Shown: one piece after another, positions 7,944 through 16,050 of the stretch
Numbering within the stretch: the stretch's first letter is position 1
Layout: the number at the start of each line of letters is the position of its first letter
Source: Clostridium fungisolvens
GTDB lineage: Bacteria > Bacillota > Clostridia > Clostridiales > Clostridiaceae
Assembly: GCF_014193895.1 (NCBI RefSeq)
Contig: NZ_BLZR01000001.1
Coordinates: 3,038,001-3,102,000 of the forward strand
Direction of reading: 5' to 3'
Length of the DNA stretch: 64,000 nt
Program-made: the position numbers and the translations under genes
The notes under the pieces: model-generated
Database searches by the model: none
The model's input: only the letters and a program-made list of their open reading frames with translations
What the model was told of the DNA's origin: nothing

Positions 7944-9251
7944 TCAACCCTCATTTTCAGAAGTTTTTTCAATATTGTTGCATTCTGTTTGTTTTTTCTC
8001 TGTATCAACTTTCAAGCCTTGGTTTGCAGCTCTTAATCTATCGATTAGCTTTTTGTACTTTTCTTTGTTCACATTACTTTCATTTACTGCCAATTCTAAT
8101 AGTCCCGCTAAATAATTCATGTCATCAACCAATACATTCATTGTTTTTTGGTTATTTATAATAATCTCATGCAATATCAGATCCCTCTGCTTATTTATTG
8201 CTTTTTCAGAAGTATCATCTTTTTTAAAGAAATTTGTATATGCATCTATTCCATATATTGATCCTGAGCAGAATAAATAAGGACCAGGAACATAAGCATT
8301 TGTATAACGAATATGTTTGATGAAATCTGACCATTCCTTCTTCAAAGCTTTTATGTCAGAATCCTTATGCTGCATTCTAGAATTTAAATCAACCGAAATA
8401 GTCATTGTATCAATCTGCTCTGGGCAAAGATTACACACTTCCATCAGGCTACCAATAAAACCATCATCAGTCCAGCTTTGGTCTTTGTTTTGGATGTTGT
8501 GAATATAAATCACATCCTGCATCAAACTAAACCGTAAAGCATCCCAATGTCCAGAATTATTTGCAACTAAAGACTTAATATTTTTTATTAAGACTCCAGT
8601 CTTTTCCCTAACCTCAATCGAATTCATATACTTACGTAGCTCAGTTCGTGCATCTGACCCTAGTTCCATTCTAACAGAAAATCTGGCTATCGCATTATAT
8701 TCATCAGCATCTATAACTTGGTCATTTATAAAAGAATAATTACAAAGAATTTTTAAATATAGAATCTTTAGTTCATCTGGTAAATCATAAGATAATATTC
8801 CCTGCTTACTGATAGAAAAATCATGATTTCCTTGCTGTACATTTTTTACTATATACATAAGAATCTGCTCAAATTTATTTACATCTATTCCATCTATACA
8901 TCCATCAAGTTGTATTTCTTCACCACTCTTTTTTTTCAAAAATATTTTATCCACTGTGAAGATTCCACCGATTTTAGCAGTAGCACTAGCTATATCAGCA
9001 AACCTTATACATTGCAAACCAGACTGCAAGTAATTATCAAAATAAAAAGCATTCCCTGTCAATACAAAATTACCAGTTTTGGTATAAGACATTACTAAAA
9101 TGTAATCAATTATATCCTCATCCAAAAACTTAGAATATTTATTTTTCCACTTTTCTAGTAATTCCGGCTTAATATCTGGGACAATATCAATGTCTCTTCG
9201 TGACGATTTTAATTGTACAGCCTGCTGTTTGATTAAACTTTCAATATTCAT
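7944..9251 (-). CDS. PH-like and TerB-like domain protein
   Basis: The 435-aa protein appears to have an N-terminal PH-like beta domain, about residues 45-135 (FVLTGNAFYFDNYLQ, FADIASA, GIFTVDKIFLKKKSG, then a capping helix). A helical TerB-like region follows at about 148-215 (LYLKILCNYSFINDQVID, DADEYNAI), where acidic residues could bind metal as in TerB. The remainder is helical, ending in a charged coiled coil (370-425). These domain calls come from pattern only. TerB proteins act in membrane-associated stress complexes with ATPases, which suits the operon context. No membrane helix is seen. Confidence 0.7.
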   Translation of the reverse strand: MNIESLIKQQAVQLKSSRRDIDIVPDIKPELLEKWKNKYSKFLDEDIIDYILVMSYTKTGNFVLTGNAFYFDNYLQSGLQCIRFADIASATAKIGGIFTVDKIFLKKKSGEEIQLDGCIDGIDVNKFEQILMYIVKNVQQGNHDFSISKQGILSYDLPDELKILYLKILCNYSFINDQVIDADEYNAIARFSVRMELGSDARTELRKYMNSIEVREKTGVLIKNIKSLVANNSGHWDALRFSLMQDVIYIHNIQNKDQSWTDDGFIGSLMEVCNLCPEQIDTMTISVDLNSRMQHKDSDIKALKKEWSDFIKHIRYTNAYVPGPYLFCSGSIYGIDAYTNFFKKDDTSEKAINKQRDLILHEIIINNQKTMNVLVDDMNYLAGLLELAVNESNVNKEKYKKLIDRLRAANQGLKVDTEKKQTECNNIEKTSENEG

Positions 9252-9268
9252 AAATATCTCTCAACTTT

Positions 9269-10078
9269 CTATAAGTCATTAAAATCAATTTCTTCTGTAT
9301 GACTGATTGTTTCACTTGAAGAACTATCTGTACTGTATAGTTTAAGGGCATACCTAGTAGGAACAAACAAAGATTCATTCATTTCTTTAATAAAACGTTC
9401 TTCAAAGAGAGGAGGAACATCCTTATTAACTCGTTTAGTCCCTCTAATCATCCGAGTATTTAAAATATCCCCATTAGGCGTAATATGAGTAGCATAAAAT
9501 TGAGGACAAGAAACTTCATTCAACATTTTAGTAACCGTAGTTCCTTGCGGATTAGCAATAACATACATTAAAAACGGTTGAAACCATTCATCATTTTGTG
9601 TTATATTTTGTTGTTCCATCTGCGTTGCGAAGTTCTTGGTTATATTATTAAAGCTTGTTGAATATTTTTTATTTACATAATTCGGAAGCTTTGCCATCCA
9701 CATCTGCTCACTCATAACCCCTAACCAACGACAATTCATATCCAATTCATTTCTTAATGCTGTATCGTTATCATGCATCTCTTTGCTAATTTGTGTTTTT
9801 TGCTTAATTTCTGCTGTTTCTTTCATTTCTTTATCATGTGTTTCTACAGTCTTACTGATAAAACTACCGGCTGTTCCCAATAAAGCGATTAGTAATACTA
9901 CCCCAATTGCAGCACCAATAACGCTAAAAACACCCTTCCATGAAAATGCTAAATAAGCTATAAGTAAAATAACAATAATAACTATTAAAGTTTTAGAGCC
10001 ACCAACAAAATCTGCCAGCTTTTGAAAAACAGCATACATGATTCCTAAAATTATTAATACTATAATGATATCTAACAT
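9269..10078 (-). CDS. Three-helix membrane protein of the AAA+ operon
   Basis: The first 70 residues hold three hydrophobic helices (about 2-22, 29-48 and 50-70). A charged coiled-coil linker (75-105, rich in K, E and H) follows, then a 160-residue soluble domain that I do not recognise. The domain would lie in the cytoplasm if the N-terminus is outside. Its ATG overlaps the stop codon of the previous gene (TAATG), so translation is coupled. It is probably the membrane anchor of the complex formed by the operon products. Confidence 0.75.
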   Translation of the reverse strand: MLDIIIVLIILGIMYAVFQKLADFVGGSKTLIVIIVILLIAYLAFSWKGVFSVIGAAIGVVLLIALLGTAGSFISKTVETHDKEMKETAEIKQKTQISKEMHDNDTALRNELDMNCRWLGVMSEQMWMAKLPNYVNKKYSTSFNNITKNFATQMEQQNITQNDEWFQPFLMYVIANPQGTTVTKMLNEVSCPQFYATHITPNGDILNTRMIRGTKRVNKDVPPLFEERFIKEMNESLFVPTRYALKLYSTDSSSSETISHTEEIDFNDL

Positions 10079-10452
10079 TACTTTTTATCTCCTGGTTTCT
10101 GAATATTAAATTTCAATGTTTCATTGCCAATTACACTAGCTGTTTCCCCAACAAATTTGCTTAATGGTAAATTTCTTTTAGCTTCCTTTTTTATAGATTC
10201 ACCTTGTTGATTTTCGAAGTACAATTCTATACTAAATTCTAGAAGACTTGAGTCAGTGTCACTCTTTTTAACAATACACTCTCCTCCAGAATATTCTAGA
10301 CCTTCATTCTCAGCAGCTATAATTTGCCGATCTGCATATTCTCCTACTATATCCAAATATGTATCTAAGCTGTATTTTCCTTTTTTTGAGTCGATGCAAA
10401 ATTTTATAGAATTGAACATTTCTTTGAATGAACCTGAAAATTCATTACTCAT
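10078..10452 (-). CDS. Unknown 124-aa protein of the AAA+ operon
   Basis: A small soluble protein with a helical first part (FKEMFNSIKF, YLDIVGEYADRQIIAAENEG) and a beta-rich second part (LLEFSIELYFENQQGE). No family is recognised. A strong TGGAGGTGG site precedes the ATG and the next gene overlaps it, placing it firmly in the operon. It could be an adaptor for the AAA+ protein, but nothing in its sequence shows this directly. Confidence 0.65.
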   Translation of the reverse strand: MSNEFSGSFKEMFNSIKFCIDSKKGKYSLDTYLDIVGEYADRQIIAAENEGLEYSGGECIVKKSDTDSSLLEFSIELYFENQQGESIKKEAKRNLPLSKFVGETASVIGNETLKFNIQKPGDKK

Positions 10453-10464
10453 AAGCCACCTCCA

Positions 10465-10839
10465 TTAATATGCTAGTACTGCATCTAGTTCCTGTGTATC
10501 ATCCATATCAAATTCATCATCAAGTGTTCGATATTTTGGCGGAACATCCTCTAATGGTATTTCTCTTGTAACTGTTGTTTCATTCCACTCTCCGATTTCT
10601 TCCTCTAAAGAATAATTCTTTGTACCTTCCTGATACTTATTACCAATCTTCCTAAAGAAATGTGATGCCCCCAGAATTATGCCTCTTACTTTTGACGCAA
10701 GTTTGTCAACAACAGTTTTCATCATATTTAAGGCCTTTTCAAAGAAATGAGTCATTGCATTTTTTACTTTTACAAATGCACTCTTTATTTTTTCTTTCAC
10801 GATATAAAAGAGATTCTTTATTCCACTAATTATCCCCAT
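10465..10839 (-). CDS. Amphipathic 124-aa protein with acidic tail
   Basis: Residues 1-66 are Lys-rich and amphipathic (repeating patterns such as IKNLFYIVKEKIKSAF and VKNAMTHFFEK), suited to lying on a membrane or polymerising. Residues 78-124 are acidic and probably disordered (DEFDMDDTQELDAVLAY at the end). The gene overlaps the 3' end of the AAA+ gene by 14 bp, so both are made together. A basic N-terminal half with an acidic C-terminal tail is what one expects of a substrate threaded or remodelled by a VPS4-like ATPase, but this is a hypothesis. Confidence 0.7.
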   Translation of the reverse strand: MGIISGIKNLFYIVKEKIKSAFVKVKNAMTHFFEKALNMMKTVVDKLASKVRGIILGASHFFRKIGNKYQEGTKNYSLEEEIGEWNETTVTREIPLEDVPPKYRTLDDEFDMDDTQELDAVLAY

Positions 10840-11779
10840 TTATAATTCCCCCTGCTTCGAGTTTTTCTTTAACGTATGATTCAGATACCTTCTTTGTAGT
10901 AACTGTAAAGTTATCATCTTTCATTGCTTTCTTGGCTTCAACAATCTTATTTATCTCTTCTTTAATACTTTCTGTATTCAGTTTAAATATTCCATTAAGT
11001 GCTGCCTTAACAGCCGCCTTCAAAACAGCAGTAGAAACGTCTGAACCTGTTATATCTTCAATCTCTGCCAATTGAGCTATTACTTCATTTCTTTCACTTG
11101 ATAATGGTAATTTATCAACCAAATAATGATCCCATAATTTTTTTCTCATCTCTTCATTAGGCATATCAAACTTAATATGGCTCAGAATTCTTCTCATGAA
11201 AGCAGAATCAAAATTCTGAATAAAGTTTGTGGTAAAAATAACTACTCCTTGATAGTCATCAAGTATTTTCAATAAAACATTTCTGGTTTGATTTACGCTA
11301 ACATCCGTAGCACTGTGCATTGCAGTTACTCGTCTTGATAAAAGTGCATCCGCTTCATCAAAAATTATTACTGCATCGTTTTTCTCAGCACTTTCAAAAA
11401 GACTAACTAAATTTTTTGATGTTTCACCTACATATTTAGATTCAATTTCAGAGTAGTTCACCATAAGAATTTTTTTATTTAGTTCAGCTGCTATAGCTTG
11501 TGCAGTCATGGACTTACCAGTTCCTGAACAACCATACAAATTAATTGATATATTTTTATGGCTTTTCATGACTTGGGACAATCCCCATTCTCCATATATC
11601 AATTCGCTGTACTTATCCAAAGCAATAACACTTTTTGTCTCTTCCAAGATTTCAAGTGGTAAAACAATATCATCAAATGTATATTTGGGATTTGTTATTA
11701 AAAAACTTATCTTCTGTTTTTCAGCTTTTTCTCGTTTTTCCTTATTATCTTCCACCAAAGGTGTGCGATCTATTGGCAT
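10826..11779 (-). CDS. AAA+ ATPase (VPS4/katanin-like core)
   Basis: The 317-aa protein carries one AAA+ module: Walker A GCSGTGKS (83-90), pore loop KYVGE (115-119), Walker B IIFDEAD (ending at 144), sensor-1 TTN (183-185), arginine-finger pair FMRRI (195-198) and a C-terminal lid with a GSD sensor-2-like segment (about 245). The classic AAA pore-loop aromatic is present, so it should thread or remodel protein substrates. There is no protease domain. It is the first gene of a six-gene operon, with RBS AGGAGG, downstream of WYL and Xre regulators. It lacks long N-terminal substrate domains, so partners in the operon may supply specificity. Confidence 0.9.
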   Translation of the reverse strand: MPIDRTPLVEDNKEKREKAEKQKISFLITNPKYTFDDIVLPLEILEETKSVIALDKYSELIYGEWGLSQVMKSHKNISINLYGCSGTGKSMTAQAIAAELNKKILMVNYSEIESKYVGETSKNLVSLFESAEKNDAVIIFDEADALLSRRVTAMHSATDVSVNQTRNVLLKILDDYQGVVIFTTNFIQNFDSAFMRRILSHIKFDMPNEEMRKKLWDHYLVDKLPLSSERNEVIAQLAEIEDITGSDVSTAVLKAAVKAALNGIFKLNTESIKEEINKIVEAKKAMKDDNFTVTTKKVSESYVKEKLEAGGIINGDN

Positions 11780-11946
11780 AAGTTTCCTCCTATATAAAAA
11801 GCAAAATGTTCAGTGATTTGTAGCCTTCTTGGGTTATATCCAATTGCTCTTCAGTCTATTAATGTGATTTTTATAACGTATAATCATCTTCTATGCTAAG
11901 CTTATTTAGTATTTTTATAAAAAAGCAATTTTTTTAACTTTTACAT

Positions 11947-12873
11947 TTATTCAAGCAACTTGACATAATCCCCTTGGCTCTTTAACCACATATTGATTCC
12001 ATTACCATAAGCCTCTGCACGAATAGTATATACACCGTTTTTCTCTCCAATAATCTCTGCAGTTGGTAACTTGTCAAGAACCGATTCTATTGAAGGACCA
12101 TTAAATTCAAACATAATTTTTCTTAGTTCACCTGAATACATAAATTGCACTCTTTTTCTAAATTCTCCATCATCGAACTTGTCCTTATATGGAATATTAA
12201 AATATTGCTTGGTACCTATCAAATTAGCTATTCGATCTATACGGAATATAGTTGGAAAGTCTTTACTATCATCTGACATAAAGGCGATGAGATAAAAATA
12301 GAATTCTGAAAACATTATAGCCACAGGTTTCACATTTCTGTTTTTAGTTATTCCATCTTGCCGTGTATACGCAAAAGTTACTATTTCTTGCTTACTTATA
12401 AATTGCGATAACTCCCATATAGGTGACAACAGTTTTTTATTATGTTTAAGAGGTATATATTGAAATAATTCATTTTTTACAATTTCATTTACAGTCTTTC
12501 TATCATTTGGAACCACTTGTGACATTAATTTTTTAATAATCCCATTAAGCTCTTCCTTTTGAAAAGCACGACTTTCTAAAAGAATTTTGCTAAGCGCGAG
12601 TGCCTCTTGGTTAGTCAGCCATTCACGTTCAAATCGAACAAGATAATATCCGCCTTTTGACTTATTGTATTTTATCAAAATTTCTTTTTCTGAAAAGTGT
12701 GTTTCAGCAAGATATGCTCTCAAGTCATCAATATCACGCTGGATAGTTTTTTCTGAAACACCAAATTCGATTGCTATTTTACTTTTTGTGAGTAACTCTC
12801 CTTTATTTAACCTCTCATAAATACTAAGCAATCTAAAACCTTTATTTCCACGATAATCTATACTTAAATTCAA
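11947..12873 (-). CDS. HTH and WYL domain transcription regulator
   Basis: The 308-aa protein has an N-terminal DeoR-like winged HTH (residues 12-68, EFGVSEKTIQRDIDDL) and a WYL domain (about 160-232, with KPVAIMFSEFYFYLIAF and the RID segment), followed by a WCX-like C-terminal part. WYL regulators sense nucleic acids or nucleotides and often control phage-defence loci. Here it precedes the AAA+ operon on the same strand, with a 167-bp gap that probably holds the operon promoter. The start is TTG behind GGAGGTGA. Whether it represses or activates cannot be seen. Confidence 0.88.
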   Translation of the reverse strand: MNLSIDYRGNKGFRLLSIYERLNKGELLTKSKIAIEFGVSEKTIQRDIDDLRAYLAETHFSEKEILIKYNKSKGGYYLVRFEREWLTNQEALALSKILLESRAFQKEELNGIIKKLMSQVVPNDRKTVNEIVKNELFQYIPLKHNKKLLSPIWELSQFISKQEIVTFAYTRQDGITKNRNVKPVAIMFSEFYFYLIAFMSDDSKDFPTIFRIDRIANLIGTKQYFNIPYKDKFDDGEFRKRVQFMYSGELRKIMFEFNGPSIESVLDKLPTAEIIGEKNGVYTIRAEAYGNGINMWLKSQGDYVKLLE

Positions 12874-12947
12874 ACCATCACCTCCTCATCCTCTTAATAT
12901 CATTATATATATGAAGATGGACACATAATGGGATTCAAAATTTTTTC

Positions 12948-13235
12948 TTACTTTAATTTTAATTCGCAGTCAAGTTCATCTGTATATATATCAAGTATAT
13001 TAAGTAGTTTATCTGTTTCAGGATTTTTAATAAAAATTAGTAGTAAGCTTAAAAAAGTATTCCAGGATAACTTAGCTTTCTTATTTTCTACTTGCATTAT
13101 AGTGTGCCTTGAAACACCAATTAAATTAGCTAATTGAACTTGTGTTAAACCTAATTTTGTGCGGAGCATTGCTAAGTTATCTGCCATGTTTGCTGTAACT
13201 TTTTCTCTTACTAACCCTACATTATCAGTTTCCAA
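12948..13235 (-). CDS. Xre-family HTH regulator
   Basis: This 95-aa protein contains a Cro/CI-type HTH at residues 18-70 (LRTKLGLTQVQLANLIGVSRHTIMQVENKKAKLSW). The remainder is a short helical tail probably used for dimerisation. The start is TTG, 7 nt after GAGGTGA. A perfect palindrome lies just upstream and is a likely operator. It is the first gene of the regulator pair that precedes the AAA+ operon. Confidence 0.85.
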   Translation of the reverse strand: METDNVGLVREKVTANMADNLAMLRTKLGLTQVQLANLIGVSRHTIMQVENKKAKLSWNTFLSLLLIFIKNPETDKLLNILDIYTDELDCELKLK

Positions 13236-13252
13236 AACACACTCACCTCTTT

Positions 13253-13270
13253 TATGGTAATTCTACCATA
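13253..13270 (-). promoter_or_regulatory. Palindromic operator before the Xre gene
   Basis: TATGGTA-N4-TACCATA is a perfect inverted repeat. On the minus strand it contains TAGAAT, a possible -10 box, so a bound Xre dimer could block its own promoter. The AT-rich stretch 13271-13640 beyond it shows no gene. Confidence 0.5.
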
Positions 13271-13663
13271 TAAATTTATCACATAATTTTACATTTTACA
13301 ATTAATTTGGACAAAATGTTAAAAATAATGACTTTAAAATGCAAAAAAGTACCAATCAGAAAACATTTTATCCCAAGTTGCTACTACGTACATCAAACTT
13401 TTATCTCATAAAATTTTTTTAATAAATTGTGATTTTTCTTTAATCATTTAATACTATTAAAATTCAATTAATAAATTAAATAAAAATATATCTTCATGTT
13501 CGTAAACTAATTATTTTTCACTTAGATACATTTATTGGATTGATTCATTGCAAAATAATACGATAATTTGACGAAAACATTTCAAAATAAAAATAAGGAG
13601 AATAATATTTAACATAGAATTTATATTCTTGTAACAAAATAAATTTATATGGAGGATGAGATT

Positions 13664-14068
13664 ATGAAAAAAGTTATCTCAGCATTATTATTATCAGCAA
13701 TGGTTCTTACTTTTGGAGGAGCTACTTTCGCAAAAGCCAACGGAGGTAGTATCGATGGTTCCTTCAATACTTATGGAGGCAAGGGGTATCTAGATGGTAG
13801 TGCTCAAGCAAAATACTATCACTTGACACCTGGAAACGTAACTGCAAACTTAACAAGTTATTCAGGAACTGGAAACATGTATTTGTACTTATACGAGCAA
13901 ACTTCTGGTTCTGGGTTAAACTACTATGGAGTAAATACAGTTAATTCAACTGGAGCTTACAGATATAAGGTTGGTTTAGACTCATATCACTACTTCTTAT
14001 ATGCTACAGGTTCAAATAACTACACAACTTATAGCTTTAGTGGTACTATGTACGACTACTACTACTAA
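13664..14068 (+). CDS. Small secreted beta-rich protein
   Basis: The 134-aa product starts with a Sec signal peptide (MKKVISALLLSAM, cleavage near TFAKA). The mature part of about 110 residues is rich in Gly, Ser, Thr and Tyr with alternating strands and no Cys, and ends in a Tyr run (YDYYY). I do not recognise the family. A jelly-roll or lectin-like or pre-peptidase-C-like fold would fit. The ATG at 13664 follows GGAGGATGAG; an earlier in-frame ATG at 13649 overlaps that site and is less likely. A VanZ-family gene follows 3 bp after the stop. Confidence 0.75.
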   Translation: MKKVISALLLSAMVLTFGGATFAKANGGSIDGSFNTYGGKGYLDGSAQAKYYHLTPGNVTANLTSYSGTGNMYLYLYEQTSGSGLNYYGVNTVNSTGAYRYKVGLDSYHYFLYATGSNNYTTYSFSGTMYDYYY

Positions 14069-14071
14069 AAT

Positions 14072-14668
14072 ATGCCACTAGGGAAGGGTATTACAGCCCA
14101 GTTTCTATATATATACGGTATTCCTGCTTGGCTTGCAATAAGAATAGCGTGTTTAATTTTTAAACGAATAGGACGTAAAAAGATTGATTTAGTAAGAGAA
14201 GTAGTTCTTAATCTCTTTGCTATATATCTAATAGGTTTAATTGGATTAGTCTTTCTACCAGTAGTATTTTTATTAGACGGTACATTTATGAATAATCCTG
14301 TTAACATCACTATAATACCATTTGAAGGTGTTACTTATGCAGTTCAGCATGGTGCGTTAAGATCGGTAGTTATAAATACAGTAGGGAACTTACTAATGTT
14401 ATCCCCGCTTATATTGTTCCTAAAGCTCCTTTGGAATAAATCAATAAAGAATTATAGACAAGCATTCCTTCTAGCGTTTGTAGTTTCTTTCTTTATAGAA
14501 TTTATACAATTTTTAGAAAGCAAGTACACACCACCATTTAATAGAGTTGTAGATATAACCGATATAATTCTAAATTCATTAGGTGGTCTAATAGGTTTTT
14601 ACGTATATATGAGTTTATTAAAACAGGAACGTGGCGAAGAAACGAAAGAAGAAATACCAGGTTTATAA
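14072..14668 (+). CDS. VanZ family membrane protein
   Basis: The 198-aa protein has about five membrane segments and VanZ-type features: GLVFLPV in the second helix, the NVTIIPF-like NITIIPFEG loop, VVINTVGNLLMLSPL and the acidic FFIEFIQ segment before VVDITDIILNSLGG. VanZ proteins give low-level teicoplanin resistance in enterococci, but most chromosomal copies are of unknown function. It begins 3 bp after the secreted-protein gene with no clear RBS of its own, so it may be translated by coupling. The exact start is uncertain. Confidence 0.8.
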   Translation: MPLGKGITAQFLYIYGIPAWLAIRIACLIFKRIGRKKIDLVREVVLNLFAIYLIGLIGLVFLPVVFLLDGTFMNNPVNITIIPFEGVTYAVQHGALRSVVINTVGNLLMLSPLILFLKLLWNKSIKNYRQAFLLAFVVSFFIEFIQFLESKYTPPFNRVVDITDIILNSLGGLIGFYVYMSLLKQERGEETKEEIPGL

Positions 14669-14684
14669 ACCTGGTATTTTTCTA
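14652..14684 (+). terminator. Terminator overlapping the VanZ stop codon
   Basis: AAATACCAGGTT and AACCTGGTATTT form a perfect 12-bp stem with a TATA loop, ending in a T run. The VanZ stop codon lies in the right arm. Confidence 0.9.
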
Positions 14685-14772
14685 TTTAAATAAATTTATC
14701 ATTACCTTCTTGCTTCCTATGCCTCCAGCGAAAGCTCCTTCATACTATTCACTCTTTATATCAATTGATTTA

Positions 14773-16050
14773 CTATACAAGCTTCATTCCAAATACATCT
14801 GTAAGATTTAATTTATCTATTCTTCTTGCTATTTCATCTTTATCTATAGTGTAAAGACCTTCTGCTTGCATTCTCTTAAAGTAGTCTGAGCCTGCAAAGG
14901 TGAATCTGCCTTTTCTTCCTTCTCTTGTCACTGATTTTTCATTGGCATAACTTATCAAATCACCTATAGCTACTGATCTTGGAAGGATTAGTGCTGGCAT
15001 TCCTAGTGCAAATCTTACTGCGTTGTGTCCAGCAAGTGATCCAGTACTTATAGCTTCTGTATGACCTACGAAAAGTCCTGCTTTTTCTCCTGCACAGAAT
15101 AAGTTATCTACTCCTATAACCTTCATGTCATCAGTTCTTGGTGCCACTGATAGATATCTTATTGAGTTTCCTTTGCTTCCTGCATATGGATCAACGTATT
15201 TTGCTCCTTCAAGTCCTTTTATCTTCCTTAGTTTTTCTAATGGATAGTATGATGTCATCAGTTTTGCATGACCTGTATCAAGAAGTATTATATTTTCTGC
15301 AAATTCTTTTAGAGCGTATTGCTGACAAACCTTTGCTTCTAGTTTTCCATAGTTTATATCTTCTTCTGGTACTTGTAGTATTACAACTCCTGTTTCATCA
15401 AGCTGTTCTACTATTTCTTTTGATAAGCTTTCTTTTGCTAACTTACATGAACCACTGAAAGCTCCAAGCTCGTCGCCGTTTCTTTCACCTTGAATATCAG
15501 AAACTCCTGCCCTTTCACTTATACTGATTCTTGGTCCAAAAGCTGGACATCTTAGGATACACATAGAGCATCCATTACCATATCTTAAACAGTTACCCAT
15601 TGGTCCTGTAGACCCTGTGGTTTCTATAAATACATCCCCTTCAACATAGCTTCCATCAGCTAAGTAAATCCCTGTTATCTTTTTTCCTGCCATGCTTATA
15701 TCAGTTACTCTTGCAACTGTATGAACATTTATATCAAGTTCTTTTAGATACTTTAAGACTTCCCCTTCTATTTTGTTTACATCGTAGAGACTTGCATGTT
15801 TATGTCCCGGGAAATCAATATTCCTGTGTCTGCTAACTCTGTCTGTTATATGAATCAAATCTCCTGCTCCTAAAGCTATAAGTTCCTCTGAGGCAGTATA
15901 CCTTCCGTTGTTTCTCATGATTCCGCCAACATTGCCTAGTCCAAGTAGAAGATCTGTTTTTTCAAAAATGTGAACTTCTGCTCCAGCTTTTTTAGCAGTA
16001 ATTGCAGCTGCACAACCTGCCCAACCTCCACCTATTACTACTATCTTCAT
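14773..16050 (-). CDS. FAD-dependent oxidoreductase
   Basis: The 425-aa protein opens with a Rossmann FAD-binding motif (VVIGGGWAGCAAAI) and continues in the GidA/FAD-oxidoreductase style, with a Cys-containing segment NGCSMCILRCP near residue 180. The C-terminal FAD motif LFCAGEKAGLFVGH is near residue 315. It overlaps the preceding FNR-like gene by 4 bp (ATGA), so the two probably form one flavoprotein complex passing electrons from NAD(P)H. The substrate is unknown. The upstream partner gene is disrupted by the integrated element, so this gene may be poorly expressed unless the element is excised. Confidence 0.82.
   Translation of the reverse strand: MKIVVIGGGWAGCAAAITAKKAGAEVHIFEKTDLLLGLGNVGGIMRNNGRYTASEELIALGAGDLIHITDRVSRHRNIDFPGHKHASLYDVNKIEGEVLKYLKELDINVHTVARVTDISMAGKKITGIYLADGSYVEGDVFIETTGSTGPMGNCLRYGNGCSMCILRCPAFGPRISISERAGVSDIQGERNGDELGAFSGSCKLAKESLSKEIVEQLDETGVVILQVPEEDINYGKLEAKVCQQYALKEFAENIILLDTGHAKLMTSYYPLEKLRKIKGLEGAKYVDPYAGSKGNSIRYLSVAPRTDDMKVIGVDNLFCAGEKAGLFVGHTEAISTGSLAGHNAVRFALGMPALILPRSVAIGDLISYANEKSVTREGRKGRFTFAGSDYFKRMQAEGLYTIDKDEIARRIDKLNLTDVFGMKLV

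Noticed and set aside
6413..11779. Prophage or contractile injection system
   Set aside because: Apart from an AAA+ ATPase, no tail, sheath, baseplate or spike protein pattern was found.
15138..15458. Leu-rich 106-codon plus-strand frame
   Set aside because: It is antisense to the FAD oxidoreductase gene; the hydrophobic composition is a frame artefact.
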